The position numbers and the translations under genes were made by a program. From Urechis unicinctus (lineage: Eukaryota; Annelida; Polychaeta; Xenopneusta; Urechidae), in contig CM067349.1 of assembly GCA_034190875.2 (NCBI GenBank), positions 29,244,306-29,308,305 on the forward strand: a stretch of 64,000 nt of DNA, written 5' to 3'. Positions 42,870-55,310 of this stretch are shown piece by piece. The notes beneath the pieces were generated by a model. The model was not told the DNA's origin. It saw nothing but the letters and a program-made list of their open reading frames with translations, and searched no databases. Numbering within the stretch: position 1 is the first letter of the stretch; the number at the start of each line of letters is the position of its first letter.

Positions 42870-45800
42870 AATGGATATTATGCTGCACATACTAGCAATT
42901 AAAAACTACCGATGGTGTGTGGCCGATGAAAACGTACAATTAGAGTCGGTTCTACTGTTGCATATTGCGGGTACATTAGACGGCCATGTTTATGCCTCGT
43001 TGTTAACATTATTCCCAACTACGATATTTGTTGGGGTTAAACTCAGAGAATTAACCAACCATTTCCGTCTTGTTCAAACTTGTCATCATGTAAGCCTGAC
43101 AACCGGCTTGCTTAAAGCTATGCGCGAGCATACGAAATAGCACATTTAATCCATCTGATAACTAATTCGTGCGCTATTATTTTTCAAACATGCATCCAAT
43201 TATAATGCAATTAAATACTGCAGTGAGTTTGAACTTCAGCATAATGGCTCTTTGCTGGTTCAGTTCTCTGCTGCTCCAAATGAATTTAGAAAGGAAACAT
43301 TACGTAATATTTAATCTGCTATCTCGTCACAGGTGAGTTCTCATCCGATTTTCAATCCAATCATTGACTCTTCGGCTATACATAAATGCCATCACGAGCC
43401 ATTGTTGTCTTGTCATTGAAAGAAAGTCAGATAAAGGTTCAAATGTTGTTTAAGATACGCTCAGATAATCCACTAATTTCGATTCGGTATCACATATGAA
43501 GCATTGTGGTTGATTGTGCACTGCTTCGTAAATCAGCCAATATGATTATTGCTGATTTTTAGGTTCTTCCAGACTCAGCATTCTTTTCAACGTGCAGTGC
43601 CGAGTGATATAATTGGGTGAAATCAGACGGTTTTTCACTAAAGCTGCGGAAATTTAGACGAGTGCGGGTGCTTAATTGGCCGTGTAATTCAAAGATGTGG
43701 AACATATATAGCTCAGAAGTGAGAGAACTAAATACTATCACTGGGGTAGATTTTTTCTTGCACTTATGATTCATCCTAATGTCCTGGCCTTTTATCCTTA
43801 CTTTGCTTTCAAGGGTGTCATTTTTATTTCATCATTATATATAACGGCGCCATCTAGAAAAAAGTGACGATAATTGAGTCCACCAATAGATAACTTCTTA
43901 CGGCAAGTAATGGTTTAAAACATGTCTCTCTCATAATTGGACGTGATATTACCCAGCTTATTAGCCTACTGTACTCCACGTCTCAGGTTTTTGACCCTCG
44001 CGAGCATTGCATTATGTTCAATCTCTGCCTGAATACGCGACATTCCTTTGGCACGATGGATTGTGAACTAGTAAACCTTGTCTGTCAGGAATTCTTACAA
44101 TATGCTCCATCAGAAATCTTTAATATGATGCCAACGAAGCCTCAGCAACATCTATAGTACATACAATAATTCTACCAGTTTTTTCGAGCTTCAATTATAT
44201 CGCAGGCGCAACGGCGAACTGCCAGGGATAAGAACAAAAGGAAATTTTCTAGAGTGGCACTGTCTCTACTCAAACCCACTTCACAGCTAGCCGCATTGAT
44301 TTATTTGGCTCTCAATACGGCTCAATTGCTAGTTTGTGTCGTAGGTATGTATTAATCATACATAATGGTACATCTTACTGAACTGTTCATAAATGTACAC
44401 CAGTTTTGTTAAAACATATATTGCTACATATCACCTTCTTTATTGGCCGTTATCCAAATAACCTCAGCTGTGCCGTACTTACATTGTGCCGCTCAGTATC
44501 CTACATTAACTGGGTCAGCAGTGCCTGCAGTTGCTAAGGGCAATGACCAGCCTGCACTGCACTGCACATGCCAGCACAACAATTATATAGGCTGACAAAG
44601 CATAGAGCCAAGGTTCAGCGCACCAGCGTTGCACTGGCGTAAACTATCACATGTGCCAGTTCTAGCAGTGGCCAAGGGCGTTGGATTTAGGGATGGGCCA
44701 CCGGAGCCTCAGCAGGATAGTGCTGGTCCAGTGTGGCAATGGGCGGGGGCCTATCAGCACCAACGAATCAATAGAGCAAGAGACCAGCACAGAGGAATCG
44801 AATGGCACTGCCGTGTAAGTAGTACAGCCGAGAGAGCAGGGTCGAGAGATCAGTGTAACAGCGTTTGGGGCAGTACCGCGGCGTGCCATACTTGCGCGTG
44901 CCCCGTGAGGCGAGCAGAGAGCAGAAGCGACCATTGTTCGGTGCAATAAGTCGGCTGTCGTCAATAAACCAGTGAAGAGCCAGCATAGTAACACCCACTG
45001 TACTTTGTGGGATATCTGTCGGTAATTTACAGCAGAAAATATTGCCTTATATGTTCAGAATTAAATTGGCTTCCTTCGGGTGTCATCTAATTAACGATAC
45101 GACCCTTAACGACGGAAATCCAAGCGATTACTTCAGACTTCAGTCCCGTTTTAACTTTGATTCGTTCTTTACCTGAAATGACGTCAGCGACATCCCAACA
45201 AATTGTATTTCGATGGTGCTGTCAATGATCACATGTGGCCCTTATTTTATGACCATCGAACGCATATATTATCGAGGTTATAAGCAATCGAAAATTCATT
45301 GCCAATTGTAGTGGTGTCCAACGAAAATAAACAAGAAGAAATACTCGAAGAGGTATCTACAAATACGTGGAAACATTTTCAAACTCCACTGTGTATTAAT
45401 TAAAATATTGGGGTGTTAATGCATTTTGTGAGGAAACTATTGAGAATAAACCATTATATATTTTTCGTTATAAGTTTGGAACAGCATGAATTCTTCGCAT
45501 CATTGACATCTTCCAATTAAAAATAAATCAATATTTGTTTTTTAAATTGCGACCTGTATGGCGAGACAAACAAATTGTTAACAAACATCTCACGTACCAC
45601 AAACGCGACAGACCAACAGATCTTGGCGAATGCGAATGCGCCAAATTAACAAGACAAACATGGCTGCTTAACTTTTTAATAAGTAAAGCACACCCCTGGA
45701 GCTGGATATAAGCCAAACACAACGGGTTGCTTTTAGTACCTTGAAACTTGAGTCAATCTTTTTGTACCAAACACATACACGCAAAGTTTTTTACTGCAAA

Positions 45801-46205
45801 CTATCTACCTGCTATTTGATGCTACATGTCAATATCATATAAATTTGTTCTTAACATTAAAAATCCCCATGATTGCGCCTACATCGACACAACTGCTCGC
45901 ATTTACACCTAATGTTGCATACTGTACAGCAGACATGGAGCCGTGTTGATTATTATGATAAGATGATCGATAGCCAAAATATGAGCATATAGCATAGCTG
46001 ACACCGAAATGCCGTATCACACAACTATGTAATACGGCATTGCGTTCCTTTGTTCGTTTATGCAATGTATGAATGATATTTGTAGCTATTCATTGGCGTG
46101 ATGAAAACGCCAACTGCTACGCGATTGAAAGGCACCATGTTCACAATTACTTGGTGTCTACCTTGCGGCTAGTGAGAGCAGGATTTGAATTCAAGAAAAC
46201 ACGAA
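42870..46205 (+). repeat. Duplicated segment D1, partner D2 at about 47900-51597
   Basis: Colinear anchors with D2: CACTGCTTCG / GACTGCTTTG (43519 / 48305), ATTGGCCGTGTAATTC (43675 / 48478), CTTTCAAGGG (43806 / 48600), GACATTCCTTTG with CACGAT (44039 / 49953), ACATACAATA (44161 / 50113), ACAAGACAAACATGGCTG / ACAGGACAAACATAGCTG (45649 / 50643), GCGGCATTGCGTTCC-like (46030 / 51428) and CTTGCGGCTAG (46162 / 51556). The part before 43500 is less certain. D1 alone carries the GC-rich patch at 44469-44993. Confidence 0.85.
44469..44993. mobile_element. GC-rich insertion, possible old solo-LTR-like fossil
   Basis: A sharp compositional island in AT-rich DNA, located in D1 where D2 is about 1 kb shorter. 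It begins TGTGCC and ends AACA, compatible with TG...CA ends. It contains a TATATAAT word readable on the minus strand near 44583 and an AATAAA word at 44962 on the plus strand. No matching target-site duplication is evident. The LTR reading is inference; another non-autonomous element is equally possible. Overlapping frames of 76-110 codons follow the base composition and match no family I know. Confidence 0.3.
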
Positions 46206-47002
46206 TGAGTTGTAAACATTTTCGCTTATGTTACAGGGATACCCTAGCTGAATCACAACATCGATATAATTCCTCCCAATACAATTCCTAGTGCGTGAAT
46301 GTATTTCAATCGCTGGTACGTTATGAAGAGTGATAAGCGATTCATCATCAAATAAAACAAACCATACATTTGAATGTTCTAGTGAGTTGTGTGCACGTCA
46401 TAAAATCACTGACGAATTTTTTTTTTATGTCAAACGCTTCGTTGGAATAAATACTAACGTTTAATACGAGTGCATTCAGTGGAGGGCAGTTAAATCCGCA
46501 TTGCAATTACCATGATACACTATGCAGAAGGCGAAAGTAGAAATCAAAATGATGACCACGAAGCACGACCTGACACGCGAATGAAGCTTTTTTCGTACAA
46601 GTAAACATTACAGGTAGATTGGTTATCGCAGGAAGTCTTACGATCTCCCCTTCCCGATGTGCCATTGCAAGAACTATATTTCATTGAAGCGGTGGGCTGT
46701 TTGATTTGCTTGCTTGGCTCCCTGGATATAAATATCTGGCGTTGAAAGAGATATTACGATACTAATAATAATAGATCTATAACTTTGCCAGTTACTAAAA
46801 CGAAATAATGACATCAGAGCAAGGTACTTGGTATTGCTAAGGCTGATTGGATTGGCAAAGAGTTATTATATTATTGACAAGAACGCACCACGGTCATCAA
46901 CAAAGTATGACAAATATATGAAATTGATTGGGTATTGATATTTAGAGCAAAGTAAACCAACGATGTCAGGACGGAGTCATGTACGCAGAGGCTATGCAAA
47001 GT
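46206..47002. other. Stretch without a recognised gene
   Basis: Lies between D1 and the next TA tract. Nothing recognised. Confidence 0.5.
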
Positions 47003-47160
<158 letters not shown>

Positions 47161-47899
47161 GTCTGTACATATATCTGAAGTCAAAAGTTATAAACAAAAA
47201 TTCACAGTCTTGTTTTGCACGGCTATCACTAGCGAACCTCATATATTTGCAGTTATAGGATGGTATGAGAAGACTACTATTCAGAGGAGATAACTGCATA
47301 TTGGAGGACCAGTTCTCATCTATAGCTGAATGAGAAGTCAGACATCCCTCAGACATTTGGTGCGGCTTTGGGTATTGTTTGGACAATGTGAACTTCAAAG
47401 CTAAATCCAGTAGGTACTTTAGAGTTCGTTGGTTGATATTTTGCCTTACACATGATCAGCAACAAGGAGTATATATGGTGCCATTGTTTTCACATCAACC
47501 CATTTTTCAAGGTAGGTAATAACCTTAATCGTGCCAAACGACATGATAAGCTACTTTAATCCATTTGCACAGGAACTTCTAGGTGTACATCTGAAAGCGG
47601 GAAAGTACCACTACGGGTAGTTTTTTCAAATACCCAGATGCTAGCTCTATCCAGATTTGGTGGGTGGCGGTGCATCGCCATTCTTAGTTGGTGGAGCGAT
47701 TTCCGGTTAATTATGATAACGAAAGAGACGTTAGCCTAATGAACAGTTCGCCTGCTGAAGTTGTGGGTTCTAATACAATCTTTTCTTTGCAGTTTGGTTT
47801 TCCGTAGATGTTGACCGAAAATTCTATTGTATGCACGTATTACAATCATGTTTACATTGTGGCAAAAGTTTCAAATACGACGATATCACTATGACCAGC
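47161..47899. other. Stretch without a recognised gene
   Basis: Spacer between the TA tract and D2. No recognisable feature. Confidence 0.5.
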
Positions 47900-50800
47900 G
47901 AACACTAACGCAAACCCTCTATTGTGACATCTACGAGAAAGATGCCAACCAAATGTCGGTATTAGTTTTAACCATGGACGGCCTTAATGTAGACACGCAT
48001 GTTATCGATCACGTCATTTTCCCGGTGAGCCGGACTGACGTCAATGGTGTGCCAACCGTCGGTGACAATAGTTATTTTACGGCTCTTGTAGAGAAAAGAC
48101 GTAACTTGCAATGTGGAAGACACTATCAATATTTGTATGCTGAAAACAGGCGCAATTCGTGTGAATATGTCAGAATTGCAAGCCATGCACTTGTCGGAAT
48201 GCTGCCTGAAGCCTCCAAATATGCTATACACACAGTCCATGATTTGGGGTTCAGAATACCACAATAGGGTTACTGACTACTCTGTATCCCACAAGTTTAT
48301 TTTGGACTGCTTTGTGAATAAAAAACTATTTGATGATTTTTAATGGCCCTTTACCCAACCAAGCATGATATTTAATGTACAGCACCGAATGGTATCAGAG
48401 TGAAATAGGCAAACCAGACAGTTTATCACTACAGCTACGGAAATACCATAAGTCTATAGAGAGAGTGCAGGGGTTTTATTGGCCGTGTAATTCCGAGACG
48501 TAGAACATATAAATCAACTAGATAATGTCATCGAGGTAGTAGTTTCATATTTCCCCTGTACGAACGATTCATCCGAATGTAATTTTTATTACCAATTTTC
48601 TTTCAAGGGCGCCATTTTTGTTTTATGCTAATAGATAATTGCGGTATATAGAAATCATAAGCGCATATAATGCGACGTATATCTATGATTGCTGATGATA
48701 GATTATAGAGTCGTGACAAGTTGAAGTTTATGTCACGCGAGAGAGCGTGTCGAACCTGTTGCATAATATTTAGCGAATTGATTGTTATCCGCCGCCAATT
48801 GTGCGTTTACAGAGAAACTACTGATTGAGGCCATTTGAGGCTTAGCTTAGTTCTGATAAGCGTAATTTCATATTGTTATCTGCACCCTTAGTATAAATGA
48901 CGTACACGGTTGGCCCAAAACATTGAAAATATCATGTGTTGTCAAATTGGTATATTTCGTATTATGAGCGTTGAGAATGACTACATATTTGTTCGTCTAT
49001 CACAGTGTGATCACAAATTACTTTCAATGGAATCGTGAAAAGGCGTGCAAACCAGACAGGCACAATTATCATGTGGGCCTTCAGGATGTATTCAGAATGC
49101 CCGCAACTAATTCTGGTTCGAAAACAGAATACATCTTTATATCAGGTCCTGCTATATGTTAGCATATCTCTGTTAGAATTATCGTTGTTTGACCATCCTC
49201 GTGTATGTATAACGAATCTTCATATCGACCTGCGCTTGTCATATACCTGCTGTCTAAATTTTGTGTCATGAAATCTACTAAAAAAAGTCAATAAATACGA
49301 GTCGTGTTAGATGGAAATATTTCTATCGATCAAAACCATAGAGCGAAGCAATTTGCTGCAGCTGAGGATGAATCATTTATAGACTTTGTGAGAAGTAAAA
49401 TATTAAAATATATTCTCCAACCTGACTGCATGTTTGAAGGAACTATACCGTTGCCGATATCCAATTACGGTATTCCCTGAAAGCTTCATACATTATGGAT
49501 GGTGCCGATTCTGATATTTGCCAATGTCGTTCGCCTCATTGATCATAACAAGATGAAGTGATGATAGTAAACTATTTTGCATCAAATGTTTTTGCCGTCA
49601 AAGCAAACATCGTATGTCAATCACAATGACATATTAATTGTGGATTCTTGGGTTGAGCTAGCAATACATCAAAGTAGTTTGGTTAGTCGTAAATGTAAGA
49701 CATGTAGTTAGCGATATTCACCTACGTACGCTGAGAGTAAATATAACATTGTCAGCCCCATAAATGCGTCAGACACCTTGTATCTACTTCACGTCCCCAC
49801 TTCTGTCTATCGTTTAGTTTGAAGTTCGCGATCTCTTACGGGAAGTATTGGATAAAAATAAATTCCCACATGATTAGTCATTATTGTGTTTCACGTCGTA
49901 GGTATTTGTCCCTCGTGAGAGGTTCAGTTTGTTTGATCTTTGCGTAAATATGTGACATTCCTTTGACACGATATATTGTAAACTGGCGAAATTTCTTTCC
50001 CGGGAATTCTTGCAATATACTCCATATAAACTATTATTATGATGTCAGTGGAATATGTTACTGATCATGTGTACAAAAATAGTGCAACCGTAGCCTTAGC
50101 AACATCTGTGATACATACAATAGTTTTAACAATATATCATCCGAGCTGCAACTATTGCATGATCATTCTTGACTTTATGTTGCGACAGCTTAGTGAGGCC
50201 GTCGATCTGTTTCTTGCTTTTGGCTTTAAATGATAAATAATGGTTCAAAAGCAGATTAGTTTACAACGTGCTTATATTTGTTCAATGATGGTCAGAGCAT
50301 GAACATATGTTAACTAGCCAGCCAGACCCATTGACCTGGCATTCTGCGTCCGACACGACATATAATGCGATTAAAGGAAATAACCCATACTATGCATAAT
50401 AGTGATAGCAAAACTGAGGTTTTCTGGCTGCTCGGTATATTTTATGTAATATATGGACAGGACACATTGAGTAAGGGTAACACGGTTAGACTTAGTTTAC
50501 CATGGAAAATATGACCTAATGCTTCAATCTGATCTGATCAATAATTATCATATCCAGCTGATAACGGGTATGGGAAACAATCATCAATATTGGATATAAC
50601 GTTAAGTAAACGTGTCTTTTTGCTCATCTGGCAAACATAACAACAGGACAAACATAGCTGTTTATCCCTTTAATGGGTAACACACCACTTAAGGTAGATT
50701 TAGGCCGAAACAACGGGATGCTTTCAGTGGACTAAAACTTTCAATTTCTTTGTACATAAAAAAACCCCATTTTCTGCTGCCTAAACACGTCGGACACAGG

Positions 50801-51594
50801 ATTAAAAATACCCAAAAAAATGAACTACAGTATGAAATAAATGTCAGTTTGTTGAATTGCCGGGGTCAAATCGAAATCGTTGGCCTCTCACACCGTCCAC
50901 GCCGTTTGCTATTCTCAATGTTTAATGTCCACGCTGAAGATTGTGATATTAGAGCGAAGGAACTGGTCGGTTAAAAACTGCTACATTCCTTGGCTTGCCC
51001 GGGACATGTGAATATCTAGTACACAGAGTTCATATCTTCGTTAAATGTGTGTGGGATAATGAAATAACATGAATACGACGCCGTCATCAGGTGACGAAAC
51101 TACGAAATTAACAAGTCCACGTGCGATTGTTGATCAGACGTCTCGGGATTGACGTCTGTAAAAGACATCATTTGATTGGTCGAGGCTTCGAATTAATCCG
51201 AGAATTCCACGTGAATTTGAGGGACGCTATTACAAAGCAACGCACGAGACTTAACAGGTGGCGTTTTCACATTTGTTCTCGTGCTGAGGCTTGAGTAAGC
51301 GCTCGTAACGAAGGTATGCACTCGTTGATAGGAGCCCGTTAATCTTGATGAAGCATAGAATTAATAGATTTCCTTCACACAATGTTATGACCGCAGTTTT
51401 GTGCGATTCGGTCGAAGCCATGTGATGCGGCATTGCGTTCCCCGTTTTGATTAAAGTGATGTATGATTGATACTTCTCGCTATACATTGGTCCGATGAAA
51501 ACGTCAAAAGCCATGCAATTGAAAGACACCTGACTCGTTTTTACTGGGTGCCTAGCTTGCGGCTAGCGAGGCGAATATTAGAAATCAAGGAAAC

Positions 51595-51597
<3 letters not shown>
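47900..51597 (+). repeat. Duplicated segment D2, partner D1 at about 42870-46205
   Basis: Anchors as for D1. Relative to D1 it carries extra sequence of about 1.15 kb (roughly 48656-49815) and about 0.45 kb (roughly 50820-51250), and it lacks the GC-rich patch. The 48015-48206 part recurs at 27500-27645 and 52971-53013. The plus-strand frame of 146 codons at 47827-48267 lies in this repeated part and is not conserved. Confidence 0.85.
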
Positions 51598-51598
<1 letters not shown>

Positions 51599-51669
<71 letters not shown>

Positions 51670-51673
51670 TATG

Positions 51674-51766
<93 letters not shown>
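51599..51766. repeat. (TA)n microsatellite in two runs
   Basis: Two TA runs separated by GTATATGAT at about 51667. The tract starts directly at the end of the D2 homology. In D1 the corresponding position near 46205 has no TA run. Confidence 0.97.
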
Positions 51767-51767
<1 letters not shown>

Positions 51768-52122
51768 AAATATCTCACTTTACCCTTTCTTCTATGAGTA
51801 TATGATTAGGTAAGAAAATGGGTTAATATCCGACTCCTCTAAATGTATGCTGAAATGTGTAGGGCTGTGCTTATCTCTCTAAGTTTGACCAAAAAAAAAT
51901 TGATACTTGTGTAAATGGTTAGATAGTTGAAAATAGTTAATTGGCGACTCCCAGGAGAACCACAAGGCGCCTTAATCCACCGTATTCAGCTGGTATCGGG
52001 GAGCGAATGCATCATATAAACAAACGATTAATACATTTTCGGGTATGGAAGTTGAACACTGGACAAGTAATTGGAATCTATACACTAATTCTCTAAATGC
52101 GCAACTGTAGCCGCGTCGTTGT
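51767..52122. other. Stretch without a recognised gene
   Basis: Nothing seen beyond an A-run near 51890. Confidence 0.5.
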
Positions 52123-52233
52123 CATGGTGAGCGACGCATGGTTTAATTATTATTTGTGACGATCATTAAATATCGTTCATGGTGAGCGACGCATGGTTTA
52201 ATTATTTATTTGTGATGATCATTAAATATCGCT
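52123..52233 (+). repeat. Two-copy tandem duplication, unit 55 bp
   Basis: CATGGTGAGCGACGCATGG begins both units at 52123 and 52178. The units differ by only a few bases, so the duplication is recent relative to the large repeats. Confidence 0.95.
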
Positions 52234-52970
52234 TACAGGCTTTTGCTTGATGAATTGGGAATGATGAAATCTCGTCTATTCTGATGAGCGTTATGTTCAT
52301 ATTTAGTTAGCGTAGCAATAACATCATTCGCGGAAGTTAAATTAGTCATGGCTTGGCTGTAGTTGACAAAACATTTTTGATTAAAAAAACGTGTGTAGAA
52401 CCAAATACTGTCGTCTAGCAGCATCAGGTTTCACATCACGTTATCTTTATTTATCACAAGTGATTGTTATCGTTGCAGTTAAGCTGAATTTATATGAAGC
52501 TGAATTTACAAGCCGCAGCACCTTGATGGATTCAAATACTTACTTAGATAATCATGCCCACAATTAACGCTAGAATATGTCATGCCAGAGAAGGCAAGCG
52601 TCATCACGCGGGAATTAGTAACACTAATGAGACTTCCATATCAATATTTGCAGCAACGAACCGCAAGTATTTCACGTAATGTAGTCGTAATACCCGGTCA
52701 GACGTTAATGTAGTGCGGTTTGATAAATATGCGACGGCCATAAATAAAACCCATGCGTGTAAATGGTCGTAACGCTGTAATTTTTTCCAATCGCCTAAAC
52801 TGTGTTCTGTGGGTTTGCCGTTCTGCAGCTGTTGCCATGGCCCGCTACCCAAAAGCCTGTCGGTTGTTGGTCGGCTTACTTTAATACATCACTTGCTTAA
52901 ATAAGCATTCTCACAGAATCAACTTTATTACTTTCACATGTGCATTCCGATAGCCTATCAGCAATTTAGT
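52234..52970. other. Stretch without a recognised gene
   Basis: An 82-codon minus-strand frame at 52604-52852 has no recognised motif. Otherwise featureless. Confidence 0.45.
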
Positions 52971-53013
52971 CATTTTCCCGGTGAGCCGAACTGCCGTCAA
53001 AGGTGTGCCAACT
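52971..53013 (+). repeat. Short conserved repeat word, partner 48015-48057
   Basis: 43 bp with only three mismatches to D2, sharing CATTTTCCCGGTGAGCCG and GGTGTGCCAAC. The flanks on either side are much less alike. Confidence 0.85.
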
Positions 53014-53759
53014 GCTATCAATTCCTTCAAATTATAATAAACTTCCGGGATAATAAGAAATCCCGCAGAATAGATTAAGACATGATTGTATGTGTCATAT
53101 GAGAATATGCTAATTTGCTCATGGTATTTAATGGTTTCGGAACAAATCTACATCGCGTTCGCTATTGTAATTAAGCCGTGTTGCATTAGACGTGTTGACA
53201 TATGTCCCTTTGAAATGCCATTCTGCTTTTCATATTGAATTTAAGTAATGGTTATTCTAAAAAATATCGATCTGCATTAGATAGTATATGCATTAGAAAC
53301 TTTAACGCGATTTAGGTACTTTAATAATGATATAGATGAGACAGAACAACAATGCCACAAAAGTGTGCTGATATAAAATACGTCATAGCAGCACTACATA
53401 ATGCAATATACGACGCAATTACACGCAAAATAGCACCCATATTTCTGATTCAAATGTTTCGTGTCATGGCAAACAGTGTCAAATTAATAGGCTGAATATC
53501 TTTGATTTTACAAGAGACCAGAATACGGTTGAAATAAAATCTACATATACCAGCTTCATTTTTTAACTTGTTCTAGTCAAGGCGTCGTCTTGCTTTGATC
53601 GGCTAAGTGCCAGATATTTTCACACATATATGTGTATGAGCTATTATGCGCATGTCATAAGGTTTATGTTATACCACGTTTTCTGTGGCAAATGATTCTA
53701 TGTATGTACACAATATAGTCTGAATGCAATTTAACCAATCTTTGCGATTTTTGTAAGTA
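53014..53759. other. Stretch without a recognised gene
   Basis: AT-rich, with nothing recognised. Confidence 0.5.
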
Positions 53760-54041
53760 GGGCTTTGGGCATTGCGATAATTAGACCCCGCCAGGTAGCC
53801 TCGCAGTGCGATGCGTGTCAGCGGTTGGCAGGAAAAGTAAGCTGTCAGCAGTGGCTACACATACGTTAGCCCAAAACGAACCCTCCAGCCGATGTTACTG
53901 AAGATACTCAGTAAAAACCCTCCTGCTCTCATGCAACCATAGGACATCGCGGCGATGTCTCCTTATTAGTCTGTTAGGTGAAGTGACTTAACATGCTTTA
54001 TATTTCATATGATTGGTGTTTTTTTCAATCCTGGTTTATGT
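53760..54041. other. GC-richer patch of unknown origin
   Basis: Base composition differs from the flanks and continues into the tailed element at 54042-54300. It may be part of the same insertion or a separate older one. No domain or terminal repeat seen. Confidence 0.35.
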
Positions 54042-54300
54042 ATTGATTGATTGATTGATTGATTGATTGAGAGAAAAACATGTGCGCTCCTAGCATAAAA
54101 GAGACACGTTCACTTGCCTTGCACGTATGTCCTGGAATCGCCGAGCATGCCACGGATCTTCTCATACCTCTACCTCATTGGGGGTGCCCCTGACGTGAAA
54201 CATGTACCCGCTGCATAACCAAGGGACCCGAGATAAGCAGCGATCATTCACACCTCCAGGCCCGGCATGGTCGAGTTGGCTGGGGGTAGAATTGACCTGA
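54042..54300 (-). mobile_element. SINE/LINE-like 3' end with (TCAA)n tail
   Basis: Read on the minus strand, a GC-rich body of about 230 bp ends in a (TCAA)n tail, seen as TTGA repeats at 54042-54070. Short-repeat tails mark the 3' end of many non-LTR elements and their SINEs. Two words roughly resemble RNA polymerase III boxes: AATGAGGTAGAGG (complement of 54167-54179) and GGCGATTCC (complement of 54134-54142), with 24 bases between them. The right boundary near 54300 is supported because the 27010-27400 paralogue resumes at 54305. The tRNA-like reading is weak. Confidence 0.4.
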
Positions 54301-54304
54301 TTTC

Positions 54305-54745
54305 ATTGCATTTTATTCTGGGGTTTCGCAGCAAGTGCACTGATGTGTTTCACTAGGTGTATGTAGACTATTGTGTGGTAGATATTTTACCAATGCCCCG
54401 TAGAATATTAGGCAGCATGGCCCATTTGCCCATCCCTTTATCACGTTGATAGACAACTCGGTGCAGTTACGGTTGGGGCACGTATTTTCTGTATCAACAG
54501 AACGTTTTAGGCTAGTGTAAGCTGAATAAGCGTCAGTCATGAAATGCAATCTAAATCGCAAACATGTATTTCTCAGTTTCGGTGCGTTTTGGAATAACAC
54601 ATTAAGGAACATGAAGATGGGCTCTTCCGATTCCGTCGAGGATATGAGCTATAATCTACACCACTGATATAGATACATCTTTTGATGTACGTAAACATCA
54701 AATTCATGCAATAATTCTTTTGCATGAAGCGAACATATGAAACTT
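54305..54745 (+). repeat. Diverged repeat, partner at 27010-27400
   Basis: Same anchors as its partner, beginning directly beside the SINE-like insertion. Confidence 0.85.
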
Positions 54746-55054
54746 TAAATCGACATCCCTTTAAGTAAGATCAGAATAACATCGCACTTAAGTCGCTTCT
54801 GGTCATGTTATTACGATAAATAAATGCTGGTAGATTCAAAGACTACTAAAACTGCTATCCACCAATTACGACTCATAGCTAACAGTTCAATTAATAATGC
54901 AAGTCCTACATTCGCAAATCTATCATATAGCACTTGATGTATATTGATTCGGTCCACATCAGTAATACTGTTAGGGTCAACAGCTATGTCAAATTACAAC
55001 CAGCAATTTGCGATATGCTTTTCGACTTTCATGGATAGATAAACATATTTTACC
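54746..55054. other. Short stretch without a recognised gene
   Basis: Nothing recognised. Confidence 0.5.
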
Positions 55055-55310
55055 TACATAATTAAGCTGGTAACAACAATGGGGTTGGATATTGTTTTTA
55101 AATGTACCTTCAGGAAATACAAGCTATTGTTCACGCAAGGAAGATGGCCCTGGTACACACAGTCTCGCTCTACTGAATCACATGAACGCATCATAGCCCA
55201 GCGCAAACCATAACTGCTGACAGCAAGTATACTAAACCTTGGCGCAGCTTTATCATGCCTCGTAGACTTAAAATATGAAGCAGGTAAGCATGTTATTGTG
55301 GATATCTGAT
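55055..55310 (-). pseudogene. Possible LINE reverse-transcriptase C-terminal remnant
   Basis: A minus-strand frame contains STRHDKAAPRFSI, then SSYGLRW, and finally LPCVNNSLYFLKVHLKT. This order recalls the end of CR1/L2-type ORF2 proteins, where a Pro-Arg stretch, a Trp-Asn-x-Leu-Pro region and a closing SLxxFKxxLKT motif follow one another. The central Trp region is disturbed and no upstream reverse-transcriptase core is visible, so this may be a chance likeness. Confidence 0.33.

Noticed and set aside
46008-46041. Hairpin with a 10-bp stem (AATGCCGTAT / ATACGGCATT)
   Set aside because: About one such stem is expected by chance in 64 kb, and the paralogue near 51428 does not keep it.
47827-48267. 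146-codon plus-strand frame
   Set aside because: It lies in a repeat core. The indel-free paralogue at 27500-27645 has stops in the same register, and differences fall on all three codon positions.
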